From Guillardia theta CCMP2712 (Eukaryota; Cryptophyceae; Pyrenomonadales; Geminigeraceae): a stretch of 64,000 bases of DNA. Below are positions 53,201 through 64,000 of the stretch, one piece after another. The notes beneath the pieces were generated by a model. The model was not told the origin of the DNA and ran no database searches. It saw only the letters and a program-made list of their open reading frames with translations. The position numbers and the translations under genes are program-made. The DNA is taken from positions 1,065,770 to 1,129,769 of the forward strand of contig NW_005434665.1 of NCBI RefSeq assembly GCF_000315625.1, in the 5' to 3' direction. Within the stretch, counting starts at the first letter, position 1. Every line of letters starts with the position of its first letter.

Positions 53201-55200
53201 GAAGAAAGCCTCGCGCGCATGAGGAATGAAGCTCAGGGGAGCCAAGAGTTGAGGACGCGGCTCGAGGAGGAAGAGGAGAAGCTGAAGGAGCAGAACAAGG
53301 TCATGGCGGAGCTGGAGGAGAAGGTGATGGAGCTGGAGGGAGCGAGAGATGAGCTTCAGGCAGCGAACGACCAGATCGAGGAGGACAAGCAGCAGATGGC
53401 AAGCAAGTTATCCACGTGCGAGGAGAGGATTTCAGAGCTTGAAGCCGAGCTGCACTGCAGGGAGGAGACAACCCAGGTCAAGGAGGCGCAGCTGAAGTCG
53501 AAGCTGGAGGAAAGCAGGGAGAAGATCAACAATCTCACCAGCGAGCTGCAGTCGATGAAGGAGGAGCTCGAGCAGGGATCAACGGGCCAGCAACAGCAGC
53601 AGCAGGAGGAGGCAGAACACCTTGCTGCTCAGCTGTTGAGCTGTGAGCAGCTAGCGGAGCTGTGCGATGGGGCGCTGGAGCGGGTCTGTTGTGCCGTGAG
53701 CGAGATGAAGGACCAGGTCTCTACCAAGATGCAGAAGATGCAGGGCGAGATAGACCAACTGTGTGCACAGGACGAGGAGCATGGAAAGGTTGTACAGGAG
53801 AAGGAGGGCTTGATCGCCGAGCTGAGGGCAGAGGTTGTGAAGCTGCAGGAGGAGGATACTTCGCAGCAGCTCCGGGCTGAGCTGGAAGGGGTCAAGGCTG
53901 AGCTGCTGGAGAAGAAGCAGCAGCTGGCGAAGTCAGAGGAGGAGGAGGCAGAGAGGATCAGGGGCACCGATGAGGTTATGCAAGAGTTGCAGTCGCGGGA
54001 GAAGGAGCTCACGGTCAAGTGCGAGGAGCTGGCAGTGAAGTACGAGGAGGCGCAAGCGCTGTCCGCCAAGTTGTCTGCTGAAGTCGAGGAGATGACGGAG
54101 AGACTGGCGATGGCGGAGGAGCAGGGAGGGAGCAACGAGCAGCTGCAGGCGGACATCGAAGAGTGTCGCAGAAATATCAAACAGCTGCAGGAGGAGCTGG
54201 ACGCTGCGAGAGGTTCTCAGCAAGAGGCCGTCAGTAAGGTGTTGAAGTTCCTGCTCCAGCCCCTGCCCCTGCCCCTGCCCCTGCCCCTGCCCCTGCCCCT
54301 CCTCCTGCTCCTTCTTCTGCTGCTGGTCCTGCTACTCTCGCTCCTGCTCCTTTTTCCAGTCTCTGGGTTGTTTTCCAGAAACTCACTTGATCATACTTTA
54401 GCTTGAGGCGTTGTCTAACGACAAGTCTGCTTTGGAGGCGAAACTTCAAAAGTAAGATGATGATGATGATGATGATGGAGATGATGATGATGGAGATGAT
54501 GATGATGATGGAGATGATGATGGAGATGATGATGATGATGGAGATGATGATGATGATGATGATGGAGATGATGATGATGGAGATGATGATGATGATGGAG
54601 ATGATGATGATGATGGAGATGATGATGATGGAGATGATGATGGAGATGATGATGATGATGATGAGGTGGTGGTGGTGGTGTGATGGAGATGATGATGGAG
54701 ATATCGGTATTGGCACTCATCGTTTGCTCCATGGGCAGGTACGAGGATCAGCTCATTAAGCAGGGAGAGAGACTAGCAAGCCTGCAGCTTGTGGAGGAGG
54801 AGCTGCAGGAGGCACGAAGAGGCGGAGGATCCGAATCAGGAGAGCGAGTGAAGGAGGTAAGGCGACGAGGAGCAAGGGAGGGGAGGGACGCGGGGAGGGG
54901 AGGAGGAAGGAGGGATGCGTTGGTGTCTGAACCTTGTCCTAGCTGGAAGATCAGCTGGCAAGTGAGCGGAGCGCGAAGATGCGAGCGCAGGAGGAGAAGC
55001 AAGCTGTGATGGAGACACTTCAGAATTTCACTGAGAACCTGAGGAACAAGGAAGAAATCATCCAGGAGCTGAAGAAGGGATGGAGCAGATGGGCAGGGAG
55101 AGCTCGGCTGCTCCTGCTGGCGGCGCTGGAGAGGGCGATGATGAACGGGTGGCGGAGTTGGAGGCCAAGCTGAAGAAGGTTGGCAGAGAGGAGGAGCGTG

Positions 55201-55235
<35 letters not shown>

Positions 55236-56581
55236 AGCAGGAGGAGCAGGAGGAGCAGGAGGAGCAGTGATCAATCTTGGCAGGTAATGCAGGATGCAAA
55301 GAAGGTTGTAGAGAAATACAAGGTGATTGGCATGCATCCGTCTAAAGACAATAATGAACATGGAGATTATGACAATGCCGATGAAACTGTTGTTGATGAT
55401 GGTGGTGGTGGCGATCTTTGTGGTGGTGACTGTGATGGTGATCGTGAAGGTAGTGGTGGTTGTGGTGGTGATAGAGATGACGTTGATAGAGATGATGAAA
55501 GTGATGGTACCAGTAGTGATCTTCGAGCTGATGACGACGAACGAACAGGCTCAAGAAGAAGACTTGAAGAGGCGGAAGGATGAGCTAGAGGAGGCCAACA
55601 TGGCTCTACAGCAAGTGAGTGCAAGTTGTTCATACCGCCATGAAGCTGATCGCGAAACAGGAGCTAGACAAGATGAAGGGAGGAGGAGCAGGAGGAGAAG
55701 GAGCAGGAGGGGGATCTCAAAGAGAGGTGGTTGCGAACTCGATCATCTCATCTTCTGCTCCTTCACGTCCTCTCACGTGCATGTTTGTTTGACTGCAGGA
55801 CTTGGAGCTGATGATTGCGACTCTGAAGCAGCAAGTGGCGATGAAGGACGAAGAGCTCGAGGGATCGCGGGGAAAACTCACTCAGTTCAAGAAAGTGGCA
55901 GAAGAGAAGATAAAGCTTGACAGAGAAAAATACTTGTCTCACCTGCAAAGTTTGAAGGATGGAACTGCTGATTCAGGTGGAATTATTTCTTGTCGCCTCA
56001 GTTCCTGCTACTGCTCCCACTGCTGCTCCTTCTGCTCTTGCTTCTTCCCTCACTGCTTCTTCCCTCACTGCTTCTCTTCCCTCACTGCTTCCCTCACTGC
56101 TTCTCTTCTTGCTCTGAATTCAATGCAGCCGAGCCTGTGGAAGGAAGTAAGCTCGAAGAAGAAGAGCATAGAGAAAGAGTGAGTTTGGTTGATGATGATA
56201 GTGATGGAGATGATGGAGATGGTGGTGGTGGTGGTGGTGGTGGTGGTGGTGGTGGTGGTGGTGGTAGTGGTGGTGGTGGTGGTGGTGGTGGTGGTGGTAG
56301 CGGTGGTGGTGGTGGTGGTGGTGGTGGTAGTGGTGGTGGTGGTGGTGGTAGCGGTGGTGGTGGTGGTGGTGGTGGTGGTGGTGGTGGTGGTGGTGATGAT
56401 GATGATGATGATGATGATAAGGATGGTGGTGGTGATGATGATGACATTCGCTATTCTCCAATTGCTGTGTGTGGGTGTGCCCTGACGATTGGGATAGGGA
56501 GCTGACGAAGACTTCGAGACGCCGGAAGTTCTCAACAATGTCGCCAGGGGTGTCGGGTCTTTCATCAAGGGACTGTGGTGA
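50281..56581 (+). CDS. Very large coiled-coil protein (golgin/tether-like)
   Basis: Almost the whole product is heptad-repeat coiled coil rich in Glu, Leu, Gln and Lys, from MEELQTQLDAAQVEIKNKDD (ATG 50281) through about 1,400 residues. One acidic insert (51920-52080; DGWGEDGWGDEEDSSGE) interrupts it. It ends with DEDFETPEVLNNVARGVGSF and IKGLW at TGA 56579-56581, a short amphipathic tail. No GRIP, GRAB or kinase domain is seen, so the class (golgin, myosin-tail-like, or centrosomal) is open. At about 51105 the frame shifts by one base in a run of A within VEE...EQLKSEL; a single missing A would restore the frame. Introns contain (CCCCTG)n, (GAT)n and (TGG)n repeats. Confidence 0.7.
54255..54300 (+). 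repeat. (CCCCTG)n hexanucleotide repeat
   Basis: About seven CCCCTG units in an intron of the coiled-coil gene. Confidence 0.85.
54453..54663 (+). repeat. (GAT/GGA)n triplet array in intron
   Basis: About 70 triplets of GAT with regularly spaced GGA, starting right after the donor GTAAGATG at 54452. It belongs to the intron between ALEAKLQK and YEDQLIKQ of the coiled-coil gene. Confidence 0.9.
56219..56397 (+). repeat. (TGG)n triplet array in intron
   Basis: About 60 TGG/GGT triplets with a few AGT and AGC interruptions, in the last intron of the coiled-coil gene, followed by (GAT)n. Confidence 0.9.
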
Positions 56582-57115
56582 TCAGATAGCAGAGATATGA
56601 CGAGAAGGAACAAGTGTCGAAGTTGTGATGATGATGATGATGATGATGATGATGACGACGACGATGATTGTGATGATGTCGAAGGATTGCCAGGCTTATC
56701 AATCCTTCAGACGAAGGACCATCCCTTTGACTTGTCTTGATGTTCTCAACTCGAGTCTGTCTTGTTGTCATGTCATACCCAATACAAGAGACAAGTGAGC
56801 TTTCAGACACAACTGCCTGTTCAACATGGTGCACCACCGACAGTTTAAAGCATTTCATTGCGATGACAAAAAGCAATCTTGGATCATTTTTTTCTCATCT
56901 CCTCATCCACGGGCGTCTCTCATCTTTCAAAATCCCAAAACGTCTTGAGAGGTTCTCTGGCAGGAGCTGCCGATAACTTTCCTCCTCCTCGTCCTCCTCC
57001 TCCCTTCCTCCTCCACGCCTCACTGTCACTTCCCTTCCTGTTCCCTTTCCTCCAAACTCCTCCCCCCACGTTCCTCCCCCCGTCCTCGTCCTCATCCAAT
57101 TCCTCCTACATTGCA
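56582..57115. other. Convergent spacer between coiled-coil and E2 genes
   Basis: A (GAT)n run at 56627-56660, mixed sequence, and CCT-rich DNA at 56985-57100. No coding sequence is supported. Confidence 0.45.
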
Positions 57116-58147
<1,032 letters not shown>

Positions 58148-58263
58148 CTATGACTCCAAATGTATGCTAATCAAGTGAATAATGGGCATGCAACAAAGTT
58201 GAGTTGAGTCGAAACTCTCAAAAGATCTGCTACTTCACAAACCAACCACGTCACGACATTGAC

Positions 58264-58512
58264 TCAGGATAAGGTATCTTTGTCGGTTGATTGTTCCTTC
58301 CCCAACAAGACATTCTTCAAGCCTATTCTGTTGCTCAATGCTCTCATCTCCATGAATCTGCATTGGGCATTCCTCTTGTATCGTTCAGCCCTCTCCCGAA
58401 CCGTATCTGTTCGGTTCTGAAAGCAATTTGACACCTGTACCTCGCCTTCAATTTCTTCTTTCAGCTTCTCCTCCTCTCCCCTCTCGAGGCTCTGTTCTAC
58501 CCTCAAGGTCTC
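58264..58512 (-). CDS. Hypothetical helical exon (charged)
   Basis: Open frame preceded by a plausible acceptor (CACTCTCTAG) and encoding a charged helix (EEEKLKEEIEGEVQVSNCF, RERAERYKRNAQ), stop at 58264. No ATG in frame nearby, so it would be a terminal exon of a gene that I could not trace further upstream. Could also be unspliced leader of the E2 gene. Confidence 0.3.
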   Translation of the reverse strand, partial: ETLRVEQSLERGEEEKLKEEIEGEVQVSNCFQNRTDTVRERAERYKRNAQCRFMEMRALSNRIGLKNVLLGKEQSTDKDTLS

Positions 58513-58794
58513 CTAGAGAGTGACTATCCGCATTCTGACATGTGCTTGATCTGTTTGACCGCGTTTCTCCCCTCCAATCTTCTTTCACCCGTTCCTCCCC
58601 TATTTCTCTCCTGCCCCTCTCTTACCTTCTGACCTCCTCGCTTGACTTCTCTTCATATCCTCCGTCCTCTCCCCCTCCCCTCTCTTGCCTCTCCTCTCCT
58701 CTCCTCTCCTCTCCTCTCCTCTCCTCCTCCTGCCCTCCTGCAACCAACCACTCGCCGCCATGGCTTTCTTCAAAACTGAAGGTCTGTGAATGGT

Positions 58795-59040
58795 TTGGAA
58801 TGGTATATCGTGAGGGGTGGGGTACCAAATTGTATCAAGGGGTGGGGGGACGCTTTCTGTTATGTACCCACTCTTTCGACTGTAAAATTACTCGAAAGTA
58901 GGGGTGAATGTTTCAAAGAGGCCGGGAGTTCAGGGGTAGTCGGTACCAGGGGTTTGAACAAAATGCTCGTTTTGAGGGGTAGGGGTGGAATTAGACAGGG
59001 TGTGTGGGATTTGGGGTGGGGGTGGAGGATTCGGGGGTGA
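58795..59040 (+). promoter_or_regulatory. GGGGTA-rich tract in divergent spacer
   Basis: GAGGGGTGGGGTACC, AAGTAGGGGTG, CAGGGGTAGTCGGTACC and GAGGGGTAGGGGTGG over 245 bp, between the E2 side and OSCP1. Confidence 0.45.
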
Positions 59041-59077
59041 CTGGACGGGAATGAGATCGCCCGATGCTGATTGGAAT

Positions 59078-59190
59078 GAGGAGGAGGAGGAGGAGGAGGA
59101 GGAGGAGGAGGAGGAGGAGGAGGAGGAGGAGCGAGCAGCAGCAGCGAGGAGGAGCGAGGAGGAGGAGGAGGAGGAGGAGCAGGAGGAGGA
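59078..59190 (+). repeat. (GGA)n microsatellite
   Basis: Long run of GGA with a short AGC-rich break at 59130, in the spacer before OSCP1. Its Glu-rich translation is not taken as a gene. Confidence 0.85.
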
Positions 59191-59557
59191 GGAGAGTGGT
59201 GAAGAAGGTGTGGTGATGTCAAGAGTCCAAAGTGTGGAGGGGGATGCAAGGAGAGTAGGGCATCAGGTACATGCGTTGAGTCGTTGACAACCGAGAAAAA
59301 TCAGATGTCAGGATCGAAGAGAGGGACAACGAGAAAGATATGAGGAGGAGGGAGGGACAGGAGGAGGAGGAGGAGGAGGAGGATTTTGGGGAGGGAGGGG
59401 TTAGGAGGGAGGGGGTTGGGAGGGTTGGAAGTGATCGTGCTCGTGATCTGATCGCTCTGATGCAATCCTCAAAGGTTCCTCCTACTCTCGTTCATCGCCA
59501 TGTCTCGGTAGAGTTCCAGCATGCACCTGCACGCATGACAAGCACTGCAGCTTCGGC

Positions 59558-62113
59558 ATGCCGATCTTGGTGCTGAATCTCGGAGGAGAGATGATGTACA
59601 TCTTAGAGCAGCGGTTGGTCGCACAGAAGATTGCAAACGAAAAGGCGAAGAAGGTCCGGAACAGCTTCGTATGTTGATGAACATGATGATTTGCTGTGCA
59701 GGTGATAGGAGATATTCTGCGTGAGTGATGAGAAAACATGTGTGGCATGTGAAGTTACCGAACATCTCAGGAACAATGTTCAACCCCAAGTTCATTGCAG
59801 AGCTGTATTGCTGAAATCCCAATAATTCCTTTTCTCATTTCACTTTCTAGCTTCAAACCGCAAGAGTTGTATAGCAACACGTCGACGAGGCAGATCTTCG
59901 AACGTTGCAGATGTCGCTGTAGCGCGTGTAATGTGTTGAAACTGTTGCAGGCATCGCCCATTCCTCCATCATGAAACTTTCGGAATCTTCGATGGACAAG
60001 CTGTTCGATCTGATGGTGAGGTGTTACATCTGGTTAAGATCGAAGAACCAATCAGCTTGTTCTCTTTCATCGCAGACGACAGGATTCAAGTATCAAATCA
60101 TCTCCTGTTCAACACCTTCACAACTCGTGGATGTACTGTCTTCAAGTTGCATTCCTGCCTCGGTGATTTCTTTATGGTTGTTTTCCACAGATCACCCTCA
60201 ACCACCTGGACAATATAAGAAGTGACCTTATATCTCTCTCGTCCATGTTATTCATATGAGACTGCAGACATGGTGAAAGAGGACCAATCGCTACAAAGAC
60301 TTCTCCAGCAAACAGTGGTCCTGATAGAAACGTTGGTCAAACAACCTTAACATGCTTGTCTTGTGAGCATGCGTCTGCAGCACCATCGCTAGCCTCAGCC
60401 TGAGCTCTCTCGCTCTCCTCCGACAGACCCTCCTTACAAACGTTCAGGTCAGTTGCCAACTGACATGTGACAACGCGATTCTCATGCGATGTGAAGGACC
60501 GCAAGGTCAAAGTTTCTCCTTTCTTGATCGAAGGTACCACTCAAGACTCTTCCCTGCCCTGCCCTGCCCTGCCCTGCCCTTCCCTGCCCTGCCCTTCCCT
60601 TCCCTGCCCTGCCCTGCCCTTCCCTGCCCTGCCCTGCCCTGCCCTCGCCCTGCCCTGCCCTGCCCTGCCCTGCCCTGCCCTGCCCTTCCCTGCCCTGCCC
60701 TTCCCTTCCCTTCCCTTACTTTTCCCCCTCCCCTCCTACCTTTGTCTTGTTCTCCCCCTTTCCTCCCTCCCTTCGCTTTGTTTCCTCTCACCTTCAGTCA
60801 GGAATTCAAAATGCAGACGGCACGATGGTCATACAGCCAGGAGGAGTTCTCCCTCCACTTTTCCAAGTGCGCTCGAATTGTCTCTCCTCCTCTCCTCCTC
60901 TCCTCTTCCTGTCTTGTTTCTCCCTTCCTTTCTTTTCTCAATCCTCCCCTCTTTCTCCCCTTTCCCTCACCTCCTCCTCTCCTCCTCCTATCTTCCTCTC
61001 CTCCTCCCTCACCCTGTTTCTGCCGCTGCAGATGCCAGGACAGATCAGATTTTTCTCCAAAGAAGAAGGGGAGACATTCTTGGAGTATCCACTCCCGTGA
61101 GTGGTTTTGTTGTTGGAAGACGTTGGATGATTGTCTCGCCAGTCTCACTGAACAATGTCAGTCGGTCGGCGATGAGTATAGGACGGTATTTGAAACATCT
61201 TGTTCCTTGATGCTTGTTGTGCTCCTCCTCCTCCTCCTCCTCCTCCTCCTCCTCCTCCTCCTCCTGCTTCTGCTCCTCTTTCCCTTCGTCGTCCTCCCCT
61301 CCTCCTCCACCTGCTCCTGCTCCTGCTCCTACAGCACTCTGTCCTTCTTCTGACATCTTCTCTAGCATCTTGGCTTCAACCTGTACCTCAGCAGCTCATC
61401 CAAGAGCAAATCACGTAGACGTCTTGTCCTCCGTCGCCATCGCTCATGTGTTGCATGCAGGATCGTTGGAGGATCAGGTAGAGACGGCCCCCTCGTCCTC
61501 GCTGACTCCTTCCAAGGTATTTTGACGGCATTCCCACTGTCATGGTGCTAATCCTTGTTTGCTCAGAATCGCAAGCAGACAACGGCTGGTCGATCATCTT
61601 CATCCTCTTCCTTCACCTCTTCTTCTTCCTCTGCCTCCCTGACTCTCGTCCCCCTCCTCCTCCTCCTCTCTCTTCCCCTCTCCCTTTCTCGTCCCCCTCC
61701 TCCTACAAGAGAGAACTTACTCCTGTTGACAACTCACAGGAGCTGAGCTTCAACTACTTTCTTCGCTCATTCACGTGCCAAAGACTTCAGAGGTCTCCTT
61801 CTCCTGCTTCTCCCCTCCTCTCCCTTGTCGTTGTCTCGCTCTCGTAAGCTTGCAGCCAGGAGGAGGAGTTCAAGCTCAACATCTTCGACGACAACAGAAA
61901 CGTCGATGCAGGACCAGGGAAGGAAGTGGAGACTGTGGTCTTCCGTTCGACTGCAGGTAGGGGGAGGATGGAGGAGGGAGAGTTTGAAATCTCTTGACAG
62001 CTCGAAATGTCGCGCTGAGCGACGTTGCCAAAGAATTTGAAGGGAGTCACGCGAAGGACAAGGAGGAGAACGAAGAAGACGATCTTCTCTCCCTCATGGA
62101 CAGCGCCAATTAG
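59558..62113 (+). CDS. OSCP1: OSCP1, cilium-associated organic solute carrier partner
   Basis: OSCP1 is a conserved protein of ciliated eukaryotes, found at basal bodies and linked to membrane transport. ATG 59558 starts MPILVLNLGGEMMYILEQRL, the family N-terminus. Following exons give TMFNPKFIAELFKPQELYS, FERIAHSSIMKLSESSMDKL, FDLM, TTGFKYQIISC, ITLNHLDNI, then VKVSPFLIEG, NADGTMVIQPGG and GQIRFFSKEEG, all in the family order. The C-terminus has EEFKLNIFDDNRNV, VVFRSTA and DDLLSLMDSAN, ending at TAG 62111-62113; OSCP1 also ends in a DDLL.MMD motif. At least ten introns of about 45-260 nt, one with a CCCTG array. The stretch 60240-60450 and 61200-61800 is only partly resolved. A start near 58760 with an ideal Kozak context (GCCGCCATGG) has no homology. 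Confidence 0.9.
60555..60715 (+). repeat. (CCCTG)n/(CCCTT)n pentanucleotide array in OSCP1 intron
   Basis: About 30 pentamer units of CCCTG, with CCCTT variants, in the intron after VKVSPFLIEG. Confidence 0.9.
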
Positions 62114-62262
62114 CCTCCTCCACTACCCTCCTCTCCTCTCTTCCCTCCTCTCTTCTTCCCTCCATCTCTTGTCTCCTCCCTTCGTCCCCTTTCCGTATCA
62201 GCCCTGACTATTTCTTCCATCCCATTCAGCAAGACTTTATGCTACACCACAAGGGACCAGCT

Positions 62263-63943
62263 CTACTTCTTTGCATGCAGTGCCTTCCTCTCCCTCAGCA
62301 GCGCGAGTTTCGTCGAGATCTCCGCCATGTTGTGCCCCTCCGTCACTTGCACGTTCACATTCTCCCTCACGCTCAGCTCCCTTCCCGCCGCCTTCCTCCC
62401 CTCTCCTCCCTCCCTCCCTTGCACCTTCGCCTTGCGGTCTAGCCGGGCAACCATAGTTCCCTCCCCGGCCTTGAACCTGTCGGATGAAGAGCAGACTGCC
62501 TCCCACTCCTCATGGTTCTTCCCAATCGCCTCCACCTCTGCCAGCAGCTCCCGCAGCTCCAGCAGCTCCTCCGATGCCACGTGCTCGATGCAGATGGATG
62601 ACGACTTGAGCCCTTCCAGCTTATCTCCAGCTGTGCCCTTCCAGTCAGCAGAGAGGCCAAGACAGGGTCATCCCTCACCTTGCTGCACAAGTGCTGGATC
62701 CGCTCCTTCTTCCCCGCCACATCCTCTAGCCTCTTGTCGTCCTTGGTCCTTGTTGAGAAGGTGATGGAGCAGAACTTCATGGTCAGCAGCAGCACAGCCT
62801 CGCTCTCCTCGTAGCTATCCATGGCCACGTGCGTCACCGTCGCGCACAGCCATCGGCCGCTGAGCGCCTTGCTCAGCACCCTCGTCATCTTGGAGTCTCT
62901 CAGCGGGATGTGCGACGAGTTCATCTCCAAGCTGCAACAGCATCGTGACTCGTTCGCTCTAGACACTCTCCTCCTCTCCCCCTCAGCACCTGCTCATGAT
63001 GCGAAGGAAGGCTTTCAACACGATATCTTCACCCAAGGGTCCACTCTTCTCTCCTCCCCGCGCTATCTGCGCCCCTCCCTTCTTCTCCCTTGCGTATCCC
63101 GCAAGATCCACGACCTGCAGCTCTGCTGTGTCCACCATCCCGCTGCCATCCCTTCTCCGAACCTTGAAGGAGAACAGGCAGTGCACCTTCAGCGGCGCCC
63201 CATTGCCACCAGCAGTCCTCCTTTCATCCTCAGCGTTGCAGTTGTGCAGAGCGCTGTCTATAAACTTCTCCAGCTCCTCCTCGCTGTTGATCACGACCTC
63301 GTTAAGGCCCTCCACGAAGAATCCCTTGCTCGGGTGCTCGCGCACATGGAGACCTCCTCGATAGTCCCCCACGTCACCAGCCGGAAGCAAGCCATCCAGC
63401 AGGACTTCGTGCGTGATCTGCCTCCCCGTCATGTTCGACTGGACTGGAGCTGTAATAGCTGACATCAGGACAGACAAGGAGAGCATGCTGTTGGTATCTC
63501 CTCTCAGACCTTTGAAGATGTCCCTTCCGAAGCTCCGCACCAACCCATCCACCCCCCTCGTCGTGTAAGACTTTCCTGTTCCTCCTGCTCCAAACGCGAT
63601 GACGGAGCTGCTTCTTCCTCGAAGGATATGATCCACGAGGTCCTGGAGGTGGTTCTTGTAGAGCTCAGGCGTGCTCTCTGTCTCACTGACGACCCGCTCG
63701 AAGGGATAGTTCTTGCGGAGGTTCGACTTGGGTCTTTGGAGTATGAATTCGTTCTTCTCCAACTGGATCAATCGTTCTTTGGTCGTTGGCTTACAACGGA
63801 CAATCACTCTGATCACAACATGAAAGAGTCAGCACGACTGAATTTACATCAGGACCCACAAACAAATTCAATTGCAGGTCACCAATCTCCTTCTCCTTTT
63901 CTCCTCTGGCCTTCTGCCCTCTCATCCTCCTCTGAGTTGCCAT
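62263..63943 (-). CDS. Divergent kinesin motor protein
   Basis: Kinesins walk on or destabilise microtubules using ATP. ATG 63941-63943; exon 1 joins to VIVRCKPTTKER. The P-loop is AFGAGGTGKSYT (family consensus GQTGSGKT), so the phosphate-binding GKS is kept. Then VREHPSKGFFVEGL, VVDLAGYAREKK at the switch II place (consensus DLAGSE), and after an intron HIPLRDSKMTRVLSKALSG. The switch I SSRSH motif is missing: the place reads GNGAPLKVHCLF. After the motor comes a short helical tail (SEELLELRELLAEVEAIGK, ISTKLALLRERKALHAKK) ending at TAG 62263-62265. About 480 residues, short for a kinesin. The class is unclear. Changes in both switches suggest weak or no ATPase activity. Confidence 0.78.
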
Positions 63944-64000
63944 GATCACCTCATCCTTCCCCCCCTCATTATCGTTCCGTCTCCTCCCTCCTTCCTCCTC

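Noticed and set aside
56120-56470. Poly-His and poly-Pro frames
   Set aside because: Translations of the (TGG)n/(GAT)n intron array.
58760-58790. Kozak-like ATG (GCCGCCATGG) before OSCP1
   Set aside because: Frame ends after nine codons and the OSCP1 family N-terminus begins at 59558; a leader intron is possible but unsupported.

Overview
This is nuclear DNA from a eukaryotic, flagellated alga. Genes are split by many very short introns, about 42-75 nt where I could place both ends, with GT-AG borders, and they lie on both strands without operons. Two predicted proteins begin with a secretory leader followed by an LRGG motif. One of these has a Phe in an Ala/Ser context (TSAFAA), the kind of bipartite leader used in algae with a complex red plastid. 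With flagellar genes and this intron style, the best guess is a cryptophyte of the Guillardia type. This is inference; no rRNA or plastid gene is present to prove it.

Layout, left to right: an Era-type GTPase (cut by the left edge); a thiol dioxygenase (ADO/PCO family) with a plastid-type leader; a La protein; a small secretory protein; a signal-peptide-bearing BUD13 C-terminal domain; a mitochondrial-type tRNA m1A58 methyltransferase; a long unrecognised Cys-rich gene; a syntaxin; a bHLH-zipper factor; CFAP65 (7.6 kb); NSE4; a zinc-knuckle protein; a Lys-rich nuclear protein; a 1.2 kb CpG-rich non-coding block; a secreted discoidin (F5/8C) protein; MOCS3/Uba4; a MYDGF-like secreted protein; a secreted methyltransferase-like protein; an assembly gap of 100 N; an atypical Sec23-like gene that loses its 3' end in the gap; a TRF-like telobox Myb protein; a Cys-rich single-pass membrane protein; a 6.3 kb coiled-coil gene; a UBE2D-type E2; OSCP1; and a degenerate kinesin.

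The genes do not form one pathway. Three are cilium- or microtubule-related (CFAP65, OSCP1, kinesin). Several belong to secretion or membrane traffic (syntaxin, Sec23-like, MYDGF-like, discoidin protein). Others act in RNA or chromatin work (La, TRMT61, BUD13-like, NSE4, TRF-like).

The intergenic DNA is structured. Seven of the divergent gene pairs, plus one tandem spacer, carry a G-rich tract built on GGGGTA/TACCCC. Other spacers carry CpG-rich blocks with GGGCCC palindromes. (GGA)n, (GAT)n and (TGG)n repeats sit mostly in introns. I saw no transposon, CRISPR array, rRNA or tRNA gene that I could support. Exon borders were placed by eye from splice signals and family motifs and need transcript support.
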